Assembly (NCBI GenBank): GCA_030151165.1 | Contig: JASLEM010000026.1 | Span: 1-5,963 of the forward strand | Direction: 5' to 3' | Length of the DNA: 5,963 bases | Source: Burkholderiaceae bacterium | GTDB taxonomy: Bacteria > Pseudomonadota > Gammaproteobacteria > Burkholderiales > Burkholderiaceae | In this document: in pieces, positions 5,694-5,963 of the stretch | Layout of the letters: each line of letters begins with the position of its first letter | Position numbering within the stretch: the stretch's first letter is position 1 | Position numbers and translations under genes: made by a program | Notes under the pieces: model-generated | Seen by the model: only the letters and a program-made list of their open reading frames with translations | What the model was told of the DNA's origin: nothing | Database searches by the model: none

Positions 5694-5963
5694 GGCGTCG
5701 CCGACGAGATCAGCGCCGGCGCCGGCATCACCTTGCCGGCCTTGACGCGGGCGATCCAGTCGGTGATCAGCTGTTCCAGCACCGGCAGCGGCAGCGCGCC
5801 GTGGTCGAGCACTTCCTGGTGGAACGCGCGCAGGTCGAAGCGGTCGCCGAGCTCGTCTCGCGCTTTCTGCCGCAGCTCGAGGATCTTCAGCTGGCCCAGC
5901 TTGTAGCCGAGCGCCTGCGCCGGCCACGCGGTGTAGCGGTCGACCTCCGCGGCCGCGTCCTCG
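5690..5963 (-). CDS. DUF885-family protein, C-terminal end (rest outside window)
   Basis: Ninety residues are visible before a TGA at 5692-5690; the gene enters from the right edge. The peptide reads VDRYTAWPAQALGYKLGQLK (7-26), then ILELRQKARDELGDRFDLR (27-45), AFHQEVLDHGALPLPVLEQL (46-65) and ITDWIARVK (66-74), which is the C-terminal pattern of DUF885 (PF05960) proteins, normally about 550-620 residues. These are thought to be metallopeptidase-like, often exported; the region that would carry metal ligands is not in the window, so activity cannot be judged. The final 16 residues (GKVMPAPALISSATP region) extend past the conserved block. Its stop overlaps the protease ATG (ATGA), implying that the two are cotranscribed with DUF885 first. 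Confidence 0.82.
   Translation of the reverse strand, partial: EDAAAEVDRYTAWPAQALGYKLGQLKILELRQKARDELGDRFDLRAFHQEVLDHGALPLPVLEQLITDWIARVKAGKVMPAPALISSATP

Noticed and set aside
3999..5906. Long plus-strand open frame (about 635 codons) running through tatC and antisense to the protease
   Set aside because: Product is Arg/Ala/His/Asp-rich with no motif, and the other strand encodes a complete catalytic triad and PDZ domain.
5694..5927. Upstream-extended start for the serine protease (78 more residues)
   Set aside because: The extension is Arg/Ala/Gly/Pro-rich and overlaps the DUF885 C-terminus in another frame; the ATG at 5693 places a normal anchor helix near the N-terminus.
1..5963. A defence system, mobile element, CRISPR array or other undescribed system
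   Set aside because: All genes fall into housekeeping families in compact order with uniform composition; no direct repeats, transposase, integrase or attachment-site-like repeats were seen.

Overview
This window looks like ordinary core chromosome from a very GC-rich betaproteobacterium, most likely Burkholderiales (Rubrivivax/Leptothrix/Comamonas-like). The evidence is the roughly 70% GC with strongly GC-ending codons, the gene order hisI-hisE-small membrane protein-HIT-tatA-tatB-tatC facing a single-PDZ HtrA protease, and a TatB with the long basic C-terminus I associate with that order. The assignment is from recognition only; no database search was possible.

Layout. Positions 2-676 (+) hold the 3' part of a DUF815-type P-loop ATPase, coupled by an ATGA overlap to a MutT-like Nudix hydrolase (673-1179). 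A 105-bp gap with a possible promoter leads to hisI (1285-1674), hisE (1671-2045) and a three-helix membrane protein (2042-2389), all linked by ATGA overlaps. A HinT-like HIT protein (2410-2757) follows. A 96-bp gap with two small hairpins and a possible promoter precedes tatA (2854-3093), tatB (3097-3588) and tatC (3700-4473), which together form a complete Tat translocase. On the minus strand, converging on tatC, are a DegS-like membrane-anchored serine protease (5693-4485) and, overlapping its start by ATGA, the C-terminal end of a DUF885 protein (5963-5690), which continues beyond the window.

How the genes fit together. HisE and HisI carry out the second and third steps of histidine synthesis (PR-ATP to PR-AMP to ProFAR), here as two separate, translationally coupled proteins. 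TatA, TatB and TatC export folded proteins across the inner membrane. The protease is predicted to act on the periplasmic face of the same membrane. The Nudix protein probably sanitises or hydrolyses nucleotides; the DUF815 ATPase has no firm role.

I found no mobile element, CRISPR array, tRNA or rRNA, and no convincing undescribed system. The points worth a second look are fine-scale: a possible leaderless start for hisI, hisIE lying next to DUF815-Nudix rather than hisF, a candidate sigma-E-like promoter before tatA, hairpins in the tatB-tatC gap and across the tatC stop, and a lysine at the TatB position where E. coli has Glu8.
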